A DNA stretch of 64,000 bases from Lonicera japonica (lineage: Eukaryota > Streptophyta > Magnoliopsida > Dipsacales > Caprifoliaceae): NCBI GenBank assembly GCA_021464415.1, contig CM038469.1, positions 5,000,501 through 5,064,500 on the forward strand, read 5' to 3'. Each line of letters opens with the position of its first letter. The stretch's first letter is position 1. The notes under the pieces are model-generated. The model did no database searches. It was not told where the DNA came from and worked only from the letters and a program-made list of their open reading frames with translations. The translations under genes were made by a program, and so were the position numbers. Positions 11,462-21,875 of this stretch are shown piece after piece.

Positions 11462-14368
11462 GGCTAATGTTGTTGAACATGGCCAAAGCTCAAAGAAAAA
11501 GGAAAAGGGAAAAGGGATCCATATGGGTCCTAAGGGAGGAATCTCTAAACCTAAATATCAGCCTAAATTTTAAGGCAAATGTTTTAATTGTGGTAAAACA
11601 GGTCATAAGTCTTCGGATTGCAGGTTTCCGAAGAAGAATTATCAAGCTAATGTGGTGGAGAACATAGCTCGTGATGTGGGCGACATTAATTTGTCGGCGG
11701 TTATTTCTGAAGTGAACTTGGTAGGATCGAATCCTAAGGAATGGTGGATCGATACGGTGCAACCCGTCATGTGAGCTTTGATAAAAAGATTTTCTCTTCA
11801 TTTGAGCCGGTGGAAAATGGAGAAAAGATGTACATGGGAAATTGTGCTACCTCAGAAGTCAAGGGGCAAGGGAAGGTGATCTTAAAGATGACGTCGGGCA
11901 AGGAACTAACTCTCAACAACGTGCTTTATGTGCCCAAATTCGCAAGAACTTGGTGTCTGGATCGTTGCTTAGCAAGCACGGTTTTCGTCTTTTTTTGAGA
12001 GTGATAAATTTGTTTTGTCTAAGAGTGGAATGTTTGTTGGTAAGGGGTATATTTGATGGAATTTCAAATTGAATGTAATGACATGGTTTAAAAAATAATA
12101 AGAATAAAGCTAGCACTTCTACTTATATGCTTGAGTCTTCCAATTTATGGCATGGTAGACTAGGACATCGTTGAATTACGATATTTGCGCAAATTAATTA
12201 ACATGAATCATATACCAACAATTCAAAATGATTCTAAACATAAGTGTGTGGCACTTGTGTTGAGCAAAACTAACAAGATCATCTTTCCCAAAGTGTTGAA
12301 AAATACTCAACCTCTTGATTTGATTCATAGTGATATATGTGATTTTGAAACGACACAAACGAGAGGTGGGAATAAGTATTTTATTACTTTTGTTGATGAT
12401 AGCACAAAAAATTGTTATGTGTATCTACTTAAAGTAAAGATGAGGCAATAGAGAAATTTATTCTTAATAAAAATGAAGTTAAGAATCAGCTTAATAGAGA
12501 AATCAAAGTAATAAGGAGTGACCGTGGAGGTGAATATGAGTCACCATTTATTGAATTTTGTTCAAAAAATGGGATTATACATGAAATGACGGCACCTTAT
12601 TCACCTCATCAAATGGCATTGCTGAACGAAAAAATCGAACTATAAAAGAAATGAAGAATGCTATGTTGAAAAGTTCAGGATTACCACCAAACAGTGGGGA
12701 GAAGCCATTCTTTCAGCTAACTATCTTTTAAATAAGGTACCTAAAAAGAAGGAAGAGAAAACGCCATATGATTTATGGAAAGGAAGGAAGAGCCTTCATA
12801 TAATTACTTGCGAGTGTGGGGATGTTTGGCTAAGGTGGCAGTGCCTCACCTAAAAAGGTTAAAATAGGGCCAAAAACTTATTGCATTTTATTGGATATGC
12901 AGAAAATAGCAGAGCTTATAGGTTTCTTGTGCATAATCTAATATACCTGATATAAACAAGAACATGATTATGGAATCAAGAAATGCATCGTTCTTTGAAC
13001 ATGTATTCCCATGTAAGCCAAAAGAAGATTCAAGTTCTTTCAAAACGACCCCACGAGATCATTAATAAGGATTCTCTTTGAAAAAGAGGAAAATGAGGAA
13101 AAGAAAAAAAGGAGAGAAGAACCTAGACGTAGCAAAAAGGTTATGACGGAAAAAACGTTTGGTCCCGATTTTACTGACCTTTATGTTGGAAGGTGAACCT
13201 CAAAGTTAATAAAGAAGGCCTGGCGCTCGAAAAGCCCTTTTTGGAAAGAAGCCATTGATAGTGAAAATCAATTCCATTTTACAAAATCATACTTGGAACT
13301 AGTTGATCATCCACCAGGGTGTAAACCATTAGGATCTAAGTGGGATTTTTAAGAGGAAAAGAAAAGCAGATGGATCAATAGATAAATACAAGGCTAGGCT
13401 TGTAATCAAAGGTTATAGGCAAAAGAAGCCTTGACTATTTTGATACTTATACTCCTGTAACGAGAATAAAAACTCCATTAGAATGTTACTTGCGATTGCT
13501 GCCTTACGTAATCTACAAGTACATCAAATGGATGTAAAAACTGCTTTCCTAAATGGAGCTTTAGAAGAAGAAATTACATGGATCAACCGAAGGGTTCTTG
13601 CCCCTGGGCAAGGAAAGAAAGTATGTAAATTGGAACAAAATCCTAAATGGGTTGAAGCCAGCACCAAAACAATGGCATGAGAATTTGAATCACGCTATGA
13701 TAGCGAGTTGTTTCAAAATAAATGATAGTGACAAATGCGTATATGTCAAAACACTGAAGGATGATATGTAATGGGTGTGCTTGTACGTAGATGATATGCT
13801 ACTTATGGTAGAAAAGATAAGATGATTCAATCTACGAAAACAAGATGAATTCAAGAACAATCAACGAAATTGAAAGACATGGGTTTAGCTGATGTAATCC
13901 TAGGATTAAAATCACAAGAACCTCCAAGTGAATTAATATTGAGTCAGACTCAATATACTCGAAAATATTCTTGCAAATTGCAAAGATAATTCTGGAGTTG
14001 CAAGAACACCAATAGATTTATCTCTACATTTATCTAAAAATAAAGGAGAGAGTGAGTTTCTCAAGTAGAAACTCTAGGGTGATAGGCAGTCTAATGTACT
14101 TAATGAGTTGTACGAGACCTGACATAGCTTATGCAGTGAGCCAACTAAGCAGTGTAAACGAGTAACCCCGCAGCTGAGCATTGGCAAGCAATGCGAGAGT
14201 AAAAAATACTTGCGACTTACTCGTAATTATGGACTGCACTATTCTAAATACCCAGCTGGTAAATGAAGGATACAGTGATGCAAAATTGGATATCAGTGAA
14301 AAAGATTCCAAATCCACTAGTGGATACGTATTACATTAGGAGGAGGAGCCGTTTCTTGGAAATCCTCA
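11462..14368 (+). pseudogene. pol: Ty1/copia pol, broken
   Basis: Ordered remnants of a copia pol. Zinc knuckle at about 11583-11624. Protease at 11740-12060, with a frameshift falling inside the Asp-Thr-Gly active site near 11755. The GAG-pre-integrase segment LWHGRLGH is near 12140. The integrase core is at 12300-12700 (HSDICDFE, FITFVDD, SDRGGEYE visible in different frames). The RT is at 13200-13820, with MDVKTAFLNG near 13528 and the YVDD box at 13784-13795. RNase H begins near 14100 (TRPDIAYAVS, SEKDSKSTSGYV). Many single-base frameshifts separate them. The order PR-IN-RT-RH identifies copia rather than gypsy. The element is cut off by the N gap. Confidence 0.92.
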
Positions 14369-14468
14369 NNNNNNNNNNNNNNNNNNNNNNNNNNNNNNNN
14401 NNNNNNNNNNNNNNNNNNNNNNNNNNNNNNNNNNNNNNNNNNNNNNNNNNNNNNNNNNNNNNNNNNNN
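14369..14468. other. Assembly gap of 100 N
   Basis: Exactly 100 undetermined bases, the conventional size for a gap of unknown length. The copia 3' end, its 3' LTR and the left end of the next element would be here. Order and distance across this point depend on scaffolding, not on sequence. Confidence 0.99.
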
Positions 14469-14716
14469 CAATCTTTTGGTAACACTACCATTCTTATTAC
14501 ACATTCTCTCACTTTTTACACTTTTAATTTAATAACACTCCCATTTTATTAGGGGGCTGCTATTGACACACTTCACTTTACTCTGTAACACTCCCTTGAA
14601 AAAAAAATCTAACTATTCTATGGACACACACCATTTTTTTTATTTTTAATTAGTAATTAAAACATTAAACACTCCCTTAAACAACTTCATCATCATCATC
14701 GCCACCACCACCATTG

Positions 14717-14778
14717 CCGCCTCTTCTTCTTCTTCTTCTTCTTCTTCTTCTTCTTCTTCTTCTTCTTCTTCTTCTTCA
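14717..14778. repeat. CTT trinucleotide microsatellite
   Basis: About 20 CTT units followed by CAT and CCA triplets. It creates artefactual poly-Leu or poly-Glu reading frames on the two strands, which are not genes. Confidence 0.97.
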
Positions 14779-14980
14779 TCATCATCATCACCACCATCAC
14801 CATTACCGCCACCACCTCCATCATTGTTGCTCCTACCACCATCCAAATCATCATTCATCTCCAAAAGAAGTAGGATACTTATATTCTTGTTATTCCTTTA
14901 TGTTTCCTTTCATTTATAAATCATTGGATACAAAAGAATGCAAAAAAAATAAAAAAACAAAAATAAAACACGAAGAATGT

Positions 14981-15190
14981 TTACTCGGTCCTTAGGAACC
15001 GAGTGTTGTACAGCTTACTCGGTCCTAAGGAACCGAGTAATGTACAGCTTACTCGGTCCTAAGGAACCGAGTTAGGCTTTGGTTATTTTTTCAATTCCAC
15101 TCGGTTCCTTAGGACCGAGTGACTAGTGCTTTACTCGGTTCCTTTCGGCCGAGTATGATGAACAACACTCGGTTCCTAAGAACCGAGTAA
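14981..15190. repeat. Array of six ACTCGGT...ACCGAGT palindromes
   Basis: Six inverted repeats of about 22 bp, each ACTCGGT, a short self-complementary centre such as CCTNAGGA, then ACCGAGT. They are spaced by roughly 12-30 bp. Several are perfect or nearly perfect, so the region could form a row of small hairpins. The same motif forms the core of other elements at 15925-16222 and 22383-22665 and, decayed, at 1290-1560 and 36237-36500. Confidence 0.93.
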
Positions 15191-15924
15191 ACCTTCATCC
15201 ATGGCAGAATTTTCTTTTTGATATGGTGTGTGCACCGATTAAACTTTTTTAACCAATAACGAAAAAGTTCAGAAGAAAAAGAGTGGAACGACTAGATTGT
15301 TAAAAAAAAAGTTAGTAGACCAAGATTGAAGATGAGATTTGTAGAGTGAGTGGCGTGATTTGTTTTTTTGAATTTTAGAGAGAATAGAATGCTTGATTCC
15401 AACCAGAATTTCAAAAAAATGCTAAATGGAAATGTGTTGATTTGTGAAAGAAGAAGATTGAAGATGAAGGAGAGTGGAGTGGTAGAGAATAAGAGTGGAG
15501 TGTTTTTTAGATTAATGTTAATTAATCTTAAAATTAAATATGGAGTGGTGGAGTGTTAGGAAGAGTAAAAATGTACCTATGGAGTGTTAGAGAGATATAG
15601 AGTGTTAGTGAATTAAATGGTGTGTGTCAATAGTAGCCCCCTTTTATTATTACCACTCTCACTTATTTTTGTGAATAAATCTCTTACTTAATTAATTAAG
15701 AACATAATTAAGTACATAATAACATAAACACATAAAACAAAGGACCTCAAACTAACCCCAAATAATTCATCTCTCACACACCTCCATCTCACAAGCGTTA
15801 ATGAAAGAAGGCAGCCTGAGGTTTATTCGATTTTTATTTCATTATTTATATTATTTTTATAACATACACATATATCAAATATATAAATAAAAAACACAAT
15901 TTTCAGTTTAAAGTTCGAAGAATG

Positions 15925-16222
15925 TTTACTCGATTCCTCATAACCGAATTACATGCTTAAACACTCGGCTGCACTTAACCGAATATGAAATCCCATAAAA
16001 TGTCAAATTGATATGCTCTCAAAACCTTCATTTGATTGAGAAAAGCCGAGTGTTGCTATATCATGCTCGGCTGTAAGTAGCTAAGTGACACTAATCACAC
16101 TCAGTTGCTCTCAACCAAATGAAGATCCCAAGAGCATATCAATTTCACATTTTATGGAATTTCTTACTCGGTTGATAGCAGCCGAGTGTATAAGCCTGCA
16201 ATTAGTTACGGGCAACCGAGTA
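15925..16222. repeat. Long inverted repeat built of ACTCGGT motifs
   Basis: The outer arms (about 15925-16060 and 16085-16222) are imperfect reverse complements and share phrases such as cccataaaatgt, gatatgctctcaa and cttcatttg. Within each arm lie smaller ACTCGG/CCGAGT palindromes. A transcript would fold into one long stem. Homologous to 22383-22665. Confidence 0.85.
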
Positions 16223-16609
16223 AACCTTATTCGTGCTTTAAACAAAAAATTATGTTTTTTGTTGATATATTTGTTGTGTATGTTATGAAAATAATATTAA
16301 CAATGAAACAAAATAAAAACATGTCTTCTTTTCTTTCATTAACTCTTTCTTGTTTTGTTTTATTGTTTCAAAATTTCTCTTTTTTCTACCATTCATCTCA
16401 AACATAACGTTTTGTATCAATGAAAGTTTTATTTCTGACATTTTTCTCAAGCTTAGAGTTTTGCAATATTAGTGGAGGTTTTGTTGGTGTTTTGGTGCAA
16501 CCAAAATTTGTTGCTAGATAGATAAAAGTTAATTATATGATTAGTGAGTTAATTAACCTTTGTGTTAAATTAAAACAAGTTGGGTGGAATAACAAATTAT
16601 GCTCTTTGT

Positions 16610-17407
16610 TTAGTGGGAGTGTGACGCGAACTCGGATCGTCTTTTCTACCAGTTTGATGGATCCTCAACCCTTGAACTACAAACGTAGCAAGAACCTTGG
16701 AATACGTCGAAAAGATGGAAGAAGAACCTCAACCAACGCTTAAAGAAGCGCGAACCTCGGTATAATGAATGACGCCACAATCTAGTGTGATGCTAGATTG
16801 ATAAGTCAAGAACAATTGAATTTACTCAATTCAAACATGTTCAACATGCTCTTAAAGAAACACAAAGAGAAAGCTCTCAATTTAATTAATCATCAAACTT
16901 AATTTAATAAAACAATAATGTGCCTCCTTTTAATTAGGAGTAAACAAGCCAGAAGAATCCTAATTCAAAAAGGAAACTATTTCCTACATAGAAAAGGAAA
17001 ATAATAAGACTCCTAGAATATTCCTAATGCAACAAGGAAATTAATAATAAATAATAAGAAACTACTAATCTAATTCCTAATTGAATAATGAGACTCAAGA
17101 ACCATATTAATTTAAAAACAACTTAAATTAATATCTTCTAGATTATTCCAATGGGCCACCTTGCCGTTCTACCCTCTTGAACTTCCACCCCAATCTTTAG
17201 GAATCCCATGGAATGCATGATCATCGTTTAAGCTTCTTGAATCGAACATGTGAAATTCTATGAGAATTCCTTTTAATTTGAATGCCATGCCTTATCCTTG
17301 TATTCAGCATGTGTGGATCATCATTTAGAATGCCATGAACCACCATGGTTGAATAGAAACTGGAGCTAGACCGGATCATATCAGAGTGTTACAAAGAGAT
17401 TGTGGTG
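16610..17407. other. Unassigned sequence captured in a TIR element
   Basis: This 0.8-kb piece is absent from the related element at 21876-23147. It has no long ORF and no recognised domain. A phrase near its right side (catatcagagtgttaca) recalls LTR/primer-binding regions of retroelements, but this is weak. It may be a captured host fragment or an LTR piece. Confidence 0.4.
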
Positions 17408-17424
17408 GAGGTGCCAACATCGAA

Positions 17425-17444
17425 CCCCCCCCCCCCCCCCCCCC
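17425..17444. repeat. Poly-C run of 20
   Basis: An uninterrupted C homopolymer four bases after the terminus of the preceding element. The length is likely unreliable in the assembly. Confidence 0.9.
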
Positions 17445-17862
17445 ACGCTCATAATCATTGACTTATATAAATATAAATAAAGTAATTGCAAAGGAACACA
17501 TCTTAAAAAAAAAATTATAAATGAACTAACTTCTAGAATGTGTTTTATATCTTTTTTTGAGAAAGATTGTTATATAAACATATTTAATAATTGTGTTTTC
17601 GCTACATATTGTTTTGAAAATAGAAAATTTGTTATATCAGGCATGAGGGTATTTTGGGCTTGTTTTTAATGGTTCTTAATAAAATTGTCCCTTGATGTTT
17701 TATGAGAATTCAAGGAATAGTTGCACTTTCTCTAAAATATAGATGGTCTTGGTGTAATTCACCCAAATTTATTTATGAAAAATCATAAAATATAGAAACA
17801 CCACTGAAACAGAAAAAACAAGGATTTTTTATTTATTTTTTTATGAAAACAAATCAAACACA

Positions 17863-18313
17863 CAGTGATGGATCTAGGGGGGTGCGGGGGCGGTCGCCAC
17901 CCCAAATTCTTTTAAAAATAGATTAGATATAGAGTAATTTTGTATTTATAAAAAAAATATAAAAAGCTCGTCCCTCAAATTATTTGAAAAGATTAAGTAT
18001 GCCTCCTCAAATTATTTGAAAAGATTAAGTATCGTCCCCTCAAATTATTTTGAAAGATTAAGTAAGTCAATGTGTTTAATGTAACTTACGTCACAATGGA
18101 TGGGTAATCATATATATATATAATATCCATATGTGTGTGTATTTTTTGTAATTGTATATATATTGACATATATATTATGTTATATTTTTGCGTTAACTTG
18201 CTTTATTATTTGATGGTAAAATTTAGGTTGAATAATTTTTGTAATAATTATTTCTTGCTGTTGATTCATTTATATTCTCGTCCCCCAAACCTAAAATCCT
18301 GGCTCCGTCCCTG
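17863..18313. mobile_element. hAT-like MITE, 451 bp
   Basis: It starts CAGTGATGGATCTAG and ends GGCTCCGTCCCTG, an imperfect terminal inverted repeat of the CAGRGRYGGA type common in hAT elements. It is flanked by a perfect 8-bp duplication CAAACACA (17855-17862 and 18314-18321). It contains a 32-33 bp tandem triplet at 17976-18065. No transposase. Confidence 0.88.
17976..18065. repeat. 32-33 bp tandem repeat, three units
   Basis: Three units beginning caaattattt at 17976, 18008 and 18041, lying inside the hAT-like MITE. Confidence 0.9.
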
Positions 18314-18321
18314 CAAACACA

Positions 18322-19882
18322 CATGTTTTCTTTTCCTCAATATACCCGCAATAAAATTGAAATATTATTAATATTTTTATGTATAAAAATACTAATATAT
18401 CTTAAATATTTTAGCACTCCGTATAAATTATCACACTTTATAAATATTCGGGTAGAGCCCAATCTACCTACCTTGCTTTGCTGTTCTATTTTCTATGGTC
18501 AAACTTTTTAGTGAGGTTAATTAAAAAAAATGCATCTATTAGAAAAATCATGAGTTTAAACACAAAAAAAAATATTTATATAATTTTTTTAATAGTCCAT
18601 ATTATTTTGTGACATTTCGTAATTATATTAATTTTCCTTTTTCTGCTCACCCCAGCAGAAAGGAAAGAAAATGTTTTTTTGAGGTACCTTATATATAAAT
18701 TATTAGGCTAAAATTGGGGAAAAAAAATATATATATATAACTCCTTTATTTAATACGTTATTAATATGTATTAATTATATATATACTATATTTTAATAAC
18801 TAATGCAATATTCACGATACTTCTTTCCTTTTTCTACCTTTCATCCTTTAAAGCTTGAGGGTTTCAAAAATTATAATTATCTAGTGAATAGTAGTCCAAT
18901 CAATATAAGCTTCTGCGGATTTCTCTGTCCTTTATCTCTTCTTCTACAACTATTATAATTATATTACACGTGTATCTCTAAAGAAAATATCATTCCAATT
19001 TGTCAAATTTACCAGCATACGATGCACAACTTATTTGCACTTTGATGTATTCCCCTACACAAATATCAACTGCTTCTTTAATATGACAAATCAATATTTT
19101 TATTATTTTAGTTTCTTTATTTTCCAATTCATATTTTGCTATTAGCGTTTTTGAAATTTATTATTATTATTATTATTAACAAAGAAGAACTATAATCGAA
19201 AAGCTGTCCATAAAACTAGCAAATACAAATAGACAAATATAATAGTAAAATGTTACGTAGAATGGTACTTTACTCTGATTTTTAATTCCTTAATTTCTTT
19301 TAAAATTGGAGTTCTAGATCAACAAAATATCTAATCTTTGGCCCATACTTAATTGTGCATTAAATATAATTTTAACATAATTTATTTATTATTTAAAGTA
19401 TCACATAGTAATTTCTATAAAAGGCGGAGATTTAACAAGTAAATAGTATGAAGTGTTTTTAATAAAATAATCATCGTAAAGAATATGTGTTTTATATATC
19501 TTTCTTTTTTTTATCATATGATTTGTAGTTTGTATCAACATTCACGAATCAAATTACATAATTAAATTTAAATATTATTTTTTTATATTATATAAAAAAA
19601 TTTAAAATGTAAATTAGCCGTGCATTTAGAATCTATAAGTAAAGATTGAAATTGGAAACTATAACCTCAATGCTCAAGGAAGGCAATTCCTAATATAATA
19701 AGAACAACCTACTCTCAGTCTCAGTTCAAGACTGAAACAAATATAAGTTCTTTAGAGTATTCTATAACGTTCTTACCCCTTTTTTTAATCAGTTATCAAT
19801 TCCTCTACTTCTCTTCGTTCCATCTAATCCCTTCTGCTTCTCTCTCTAAAAATTTTCTCTCTCTAACTCCTCGATTACCACA
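18322..19882. other. AT-rich intergenic, upstream of candidate gene
   Basis: No ORF or element recognised. The last 100 bases are CT-rich (ctctctctctaac), typical of a plant 5' UTR. TATA-like strings occur at several places, for example ctataaaagg near 19417, but none can be assigned. Confidence 0.5.
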
Positions 19883-20200
19883 ATGTCATCCCCCCAATCA
19901 TTCCCTCTCGCGAAGAACCGGAAGAGTTCCAAGAATTCAACACATCACCAAACAGAATCCTATCGATTCTCTTCGGAAGAATCTCGCCTCCGGCAACGGA
20001 AAATCACAATCCGGCGAAAATATCGTCGCGATGATAGGATGAGTTCCGATTCCGAATCGCTGTTGAGCGATATTCTGAACAGGGAGGGCAGCACCGGCAT
20101 CGAAGGCCTCGATCGAAGCGATGCCGGCCGTGAAAGTAACGGAGGAAGGAACGGAGTGATCGATCTGTTTACGGAATTTGAAGTCGGTGGTGAAGGTTAA
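19883..20200 (+). CDS. Hypothetical small basic host protein, 105 aa
   Basis: I do not recognise the family. The ORF starts ATG (context accacaATG) after a CT-rich leader and ends TAA at 20198-20200. Codon usage and GC content are clearly higher than the AT-rich surroundings, unlike the transposon relics. The N-terminal half is rich in Ser, Lys and Arg, with a strongly basic block KITIRRKYRRDDR at residues about 41-53 followed by an acidic/Ser-Leu segment SSDSESLLSDILNRE. The rest is Gly/Asp/Glu-rich. There is no signal peptide or membrane segment. A splice donor-like AG/GTTAAG overlaps the end, so this might be a first exon. A MITE begins about 490 bp downstream. Confidence 0.55.
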   Translation: MSSPQSFPLAKNRKSSKNSTHHQTESYRFSSEESRLRQRKITIRRKYRRDDRMSSDSESLLSDILNREGSTGIEGLDRSDAGRESNGGRNGVIDLFTEFEVGGEG

Positions 20201-20692
20201 GGAGATGCCGAGGTAAGCTAAGAAAGCTTAGTATCATTCGGATTGTATCGAGAAGTGTGTTGGGGATCCACGGATCGTGCCGGTTTGTAGGTACAAAGAT
20301 GGCGGTTGATGTGAGAAAAAAAACTGAGATGTGGATGAGTTAGTTGATGAGTATTTGGTTTTTATCGGTCTTGTCGGTTTGGGGGCGGATTCGGGTCGGG
20401 GCAGTCGAGTCCGGTGATAGTAGTTGTATAGTTGTTTTTTACTATTTTAATGAATATCATATTTATATTATATTTTTTTTTTGGGGGAAGGATAAGATTA
20501 GTTTTTAGTTGGTTGATGATACTGTATTGTACAGGGAAAGAGGATAGATATTTTTTGGGTTTTGTATTGGAATGTTATGTTGGTGGAGTATTCATGATCT
20601 TAGCGTATAAGACAGTTCTTCTGGTGTCATTTCTTTGTGTGATTCTTTATTATTATTTATTTATTTCATTTAGAATGTCGTCCAACTAAGAA
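20201..20692. other. Probable 3' flank of the candidate gene
   Basis: A GT-rich, T-rich sequence without conserved coding potential, consistent with a 3' UTR. An 85-codon ORF at 20432-20689 is low complexity and hydrophobic by composition only, and I do not call it. Confidence 0.4.
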
Positions 20693-21617
20693 GTGTGTAT
20701 TCAACAGAGATTAAAAGATCTAACTGATTTTTTAAAATTCTAAATTCTAATAAGTCTATGGATTTGTTTGTTTGGTCCTTATATGAATCTGTAATTTGAC
20801 ATATTTTAAGTGCATGAACTTTTTTGAATTTCTGCAGATTTTAACAAGTCCATGGATTTCTGCAGATTTTAATACATTCATCAAAAAAAAAAAATCAAAA
20901 GACAAAAGACAAAAGACAAACAATAAAATAAATTAATTACGAGTTTAAAATAACATTATAAAAATGTAAAGACAATTAACGAAATATATTATAAAAATTC
21001 ATACTGCACCCACTAAATTAGGCTTTTCACCCCACTAGTATTTTTTAATGAAATTGACATGAATTGTTTTTTTAAATTTGAACGATAATTAGCGGTCTAA
21101 CCATTTGAAATTATGTTAATGCATAATAATCACATTAGTAAAAGAGAGAATAAAGACATTACAGGGACGAAGAAAAAATTATAATGCGTGTTCAGCACAT
21201 AATAAGAAATTCGAATTTGAGAGGGGGGAGGTGAACACATAATAAGAAATTCGGATTTGAGAGGGGGGAGGGAGAAGAGGGGGACATAATATTGAGTAAA
21301 GTTCTTAAAAGAAATAGAAATCCATCTGAAATCTTTAAGTAATTGAGAAGATTTTAAGATGGATTTTTATGTACAAGAAAAGCTTTACAATCGACCAAAA
21401 TCCACCACTAATTAAAATCCTACTTAGTCATTAGACTTTTGAATACCACAAGATTTAGATGGATTTTTTAAAATCTTAATTGAATACATCATGATTTTAA
21501 AAGACTTTTTAAAATCTCAATTGAATATATCATGATTTTAAAACTCTCAATTAAATACTCATGAACTTTAAAAGTCCATAAAAATCTTGTAGAGTCTAAA
21601 TCCAATACACCCCCCTA
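20693..21617. mobile_element. Probable PIF/Harbinger-type MITE
   Basis: The left end gtgtgtattcaa and right end ccaatacaccccc form an imperfect inverted repeat of the GGGTGTATT type, and TAA flanks both sides. The right half has repeated blocks of 'aaaatctcaattgaatac'. The ends are degenerate. A related element is at about 23757-24833. Confidence 0.5.
21196..21275. repeat. 40-bp tandem duplication
   Basis: Two units beginning cacataataagaaattcg at 21196 and 21236, each ending in a G-rich tract, inside the preceding MITE. Confidence 0.9.
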
Positions 21618-21875
21618 AAATTGTTTGTTTTTGATTAGTTAAGGATATTTTTGGGATGATGTTCTATGCTTTGTCCCAATGATTTTTTTCAGGCTACATA
21701 CAGTCTCAAAATTGTTGAAGTTAGAAAATATATTGTATCTCTCGTAAAAGTAAGATGACGTATTGTCCTACTAAGCTATGTATTGAAAGGTAAGGTTACT
21801 TTTAGTTTATCATTTAAGCTATTATTTTCTAAATTTATATTACTAATTATTGCGCTGACTTCAAAATGGGTAGTT

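Larger units (their letters stand above)
14552..15641. mobile_element. 1090-bp TIR element with 8-bp target duplication
   Basis: The left end is GGGGGCTGCTATTGACACAC and the right end is its reverse complement with one mismatch. The flanks TTTTATTA (14544-14551 and 15642-15649) are a perfect 8-bp target duplication, as for hAT-like elements. It has no transposase. The interior holds a CTT microsatellite and six ACTCGGT palindromes. It is nested in the ATGTTGGCACCTC-family element; the host sequence resumes correctly on both sides. Confidence 0.88.
14469..17420. mobile_element. Non-autonomous TIR element, ATGTTGGCACCTC family, nested and rearranged
   Basis: The left part (14469-14543 and 15650-15800) is the reverse complement of the right arm of the intact relative at 21876-23147. 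The middle (15925-16222) has the same long palindromic core, and 16470-16515 again matches the relative's right arm, this time in direct orientation. The right terminus GAGGTGCCAACAT is at 17408-17420. A different element (14552-15641) is inserted in it, and 16610-17407 is unrelated sequence. The left terminus is lost in the gap. It is a composite or partly inverted copy. Confidence 0.6.

Noticed and set aside
14646..14995. ORFs coding poly-Glu or poly-Leu/His proteins
   Set aside because: They are translations of the CTT/CAT/CCA microsatellite within a MITE.
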